Below are positions 63,360 through 64,000 of a stretch of 64,000 nucleotides of DNA, in pieces. A program made the position numbers and the translations under genes. The DNA comes from Streptosporangium lutulentum. GTDB lineage: Bacteria > Actinomycetota > Actinomycetes > Streptosporangiales > Streptosporangiaceae. Under the pieces are notes generated by a model. It was not told where the DNA came from and did no database searches. It saw only the letters and a list, made by a program, of their open reading frames with translations. The stretch is from contig NZ_JAUSQU010000001.1 in NCBI RefSeq assembly GCF_030811455.1, forward strand, positions 1,612,001-1,676,000. The letters are read 5' to 3'. Position 1 is the first letter of the stretch. Each line of letters opens with the position of its first letter.

Positions 63360-64000
63360 GCGATCCCACGAACAAGACCCCGGCGGGCCCGGCAGGTGCG
63401 AGCGCACATACGAGCACAAGCACGGGAGCCGATACGGCTGGCGCGGTGGGCGCGGTGGGCGGGACCACGGTGACATCCACCGGTGGATCCGGTGGATCCG
63501 GTGGATCCGGTGGATCCGGTGGATCCGGTGGATCCGGTGGATCCGGTGAGTCGGGTGCGGGTAGGGGGTCGGCGCAGGTGCGGCGCTCTCCGGTTGCGCT
63601 TGGGCCGTTGGCTCGGCTGGGGGAGGCCCGTCATCTCGGGCTGGTGGTGGCGTTGGTGCTGCTGGCGGTGGTCGGGTTGGTCACCGTCCCGGACACTTTT
63701 GCCACCACCTCGAATCTGGTGAGCATTCTGTCGCTGGCCGCGACCATCGGGGTGATCACGGTCGGGGCGACGTTCGTGATCATCGGTGGGGGGATCGACC
63801 TGTCGGTCGGGGCGCTGATGGCGTTGGCGTCGGTGTGGGCCACCACGCTGGCCACCCAGGCGTACGGGCCGGCGGTGATGATCGTGTGTGCGGTGGCGGT
63901 GGGCACCGGGGCCGGGCTGGTCAACGGGTTCTTGATCGCTTATGGGCGGATGGTGCCGTTCATCGCGACGCTGGCGATGCTGGTGGCCGCGCGTGGGTTG
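63356..64000 (+). CDS. RbsC/XylH-type ABC sugar permease, 3' end outside window
   Basis: 215 codons are visible. From the GTG at 63356 the protein begins with a hydrophilic, low-complexity segment of about 80 residues (T, G, A, S-rich) that includes (Gly-Gly-Ser)7. Membrane segments then follow: LGLVVALVLLAVVGLVTV, a TFATTSNLVSILSLAATIGVI-like stretch and the family motif IGGGIDLSVGALMALASV. Family members normally have only a short N-terminus. It is coupled to the ATPase gene by GTGA. TTG and GTG codons are unusually frequent here and in the ATPase gene compared with the rest of the window. Confidence 0.88.
   Translation, partial: MSDPTNKTPAGPAGASAHTSTSTGADTAGAVGAVGGTTVTSTGGSGGSGGSGGSGGSGGSGGSGESGAGRGSAQVRRSPVALGPLARLGEARHLGLVVALVLLAVVGLVTVPDTFATTSNLVSILSLAATIGVITVGATFVIIGGGIDLSVGALMALASVWATTLATQAYGPAVMIVCAVAVGTGAGLVNGFLIAYGRMVPFIATLAMLVAARGL
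63482..63544 (+). repeat. Seven tandem copies of a 9-bp unit coding Gly-Gly-Ser
   Basis: The unit GGTGGATCC is repeated seven times without change, in frame, in the permease N-terminus. DNA identity as well as protein identity is perfect, so the array is young or kept by slippage. Confidence 0.95.

Overview
This window looks like chromosomal DNA of a high-GC filamentous actinomycete. Third codon positions are almost all G or C, GTG and TTG starts are common, genes overlap as ATGA/GTGA/TTGA, and several families are typical of actinobacteria (SCO6745-type protein, CGNR zinc finger, DUF1918, MocR regulator). A Streptosporangiaceae-like host is my inference; the sequence alone does not prove the genus.

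Layout. (A) 1-5946, minus strand: a four-gene, translationally coupled operon. It encodes an ABC-ATPase-like protein that has lost its catalytic motifs, a sugar-binding-type lipoprotein, a fused MalF/MalG-type permease with decayed coupling loops, and a membrane-anchored NB-ARC/TPR (STAND) protein with a Walker A lacking its lysine. This is the best candidate for an undescribed system. (B) 6548-10877: a MetE-C-like methyltransferase, two small secreted proteins and a PHM-like copper monooxygenase lipoprotein. (C) 11130-24175, minus strand: a 13-kb cluster related to the enterobacterial yehI/L/M/P/Q locus. It holds a stand-alone DUF4132 protein, a 1660-residue protein of unknown function, a MoxR AAA+ ATPase, a YehM-like/VWA fusion and a SWIM zinc-finger protein. 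(D) 24565-31271: secreted PHB-depolymerase-type esterase, DEAD-box helicase, divergent MocR regulator and LysE exporter, and an HSL-type hydrolase.

(E) 31500-41650 is a mobile and decayed zone. A complete 1.3-kb IS3-family element lies at 31735-33034. A second IS3-family element (34894-36469) sits between a 5'-truncated CocE-type hydrolase and a 3'-truncated acyl-CoA ligase, which points to an IS-associated deletion inside a TetR-controlled catabolic operon (TetR, amidohydrolase, ligase). Beyond it are Tn3-family, IS630-family and possible ROK remnants, then an atypical tRNA-Gly(UCC) at 41575-41646.

(F) 41930-55042 is ordinary accessory chromosome: 2OG-Fe(II) oxygenase, Tat-secreted PhoX-like protein, tandem Usp protein, DUF1918, MATE pump, zinc alcohol dehydrogenase, L,D-transpeptidase next to an M15 peptidase, divergent CGNR/SCO6745 pair, DUF1445 protein, an imine-reductase remnant and a quinone-oxidoreductase-like enzyme. 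(G) 55167-59857 encodes two large secreted proteins (ThuA/DUF1080/CBM6-like and PQQ-type sugar dehydrogenase/PKD/CBM6-like) that share a near-identical C-terminal module. (H) 60158-64000 is a ROK regulator followed by a ribose/xylose-type ABC importer whose ATPase gene is frameshifted and whose permease carries a (Gly-Gly-Ser)7 N-terminal tract; it runs off the window.

No rRNA, CRISPR array or replication origin was seen.
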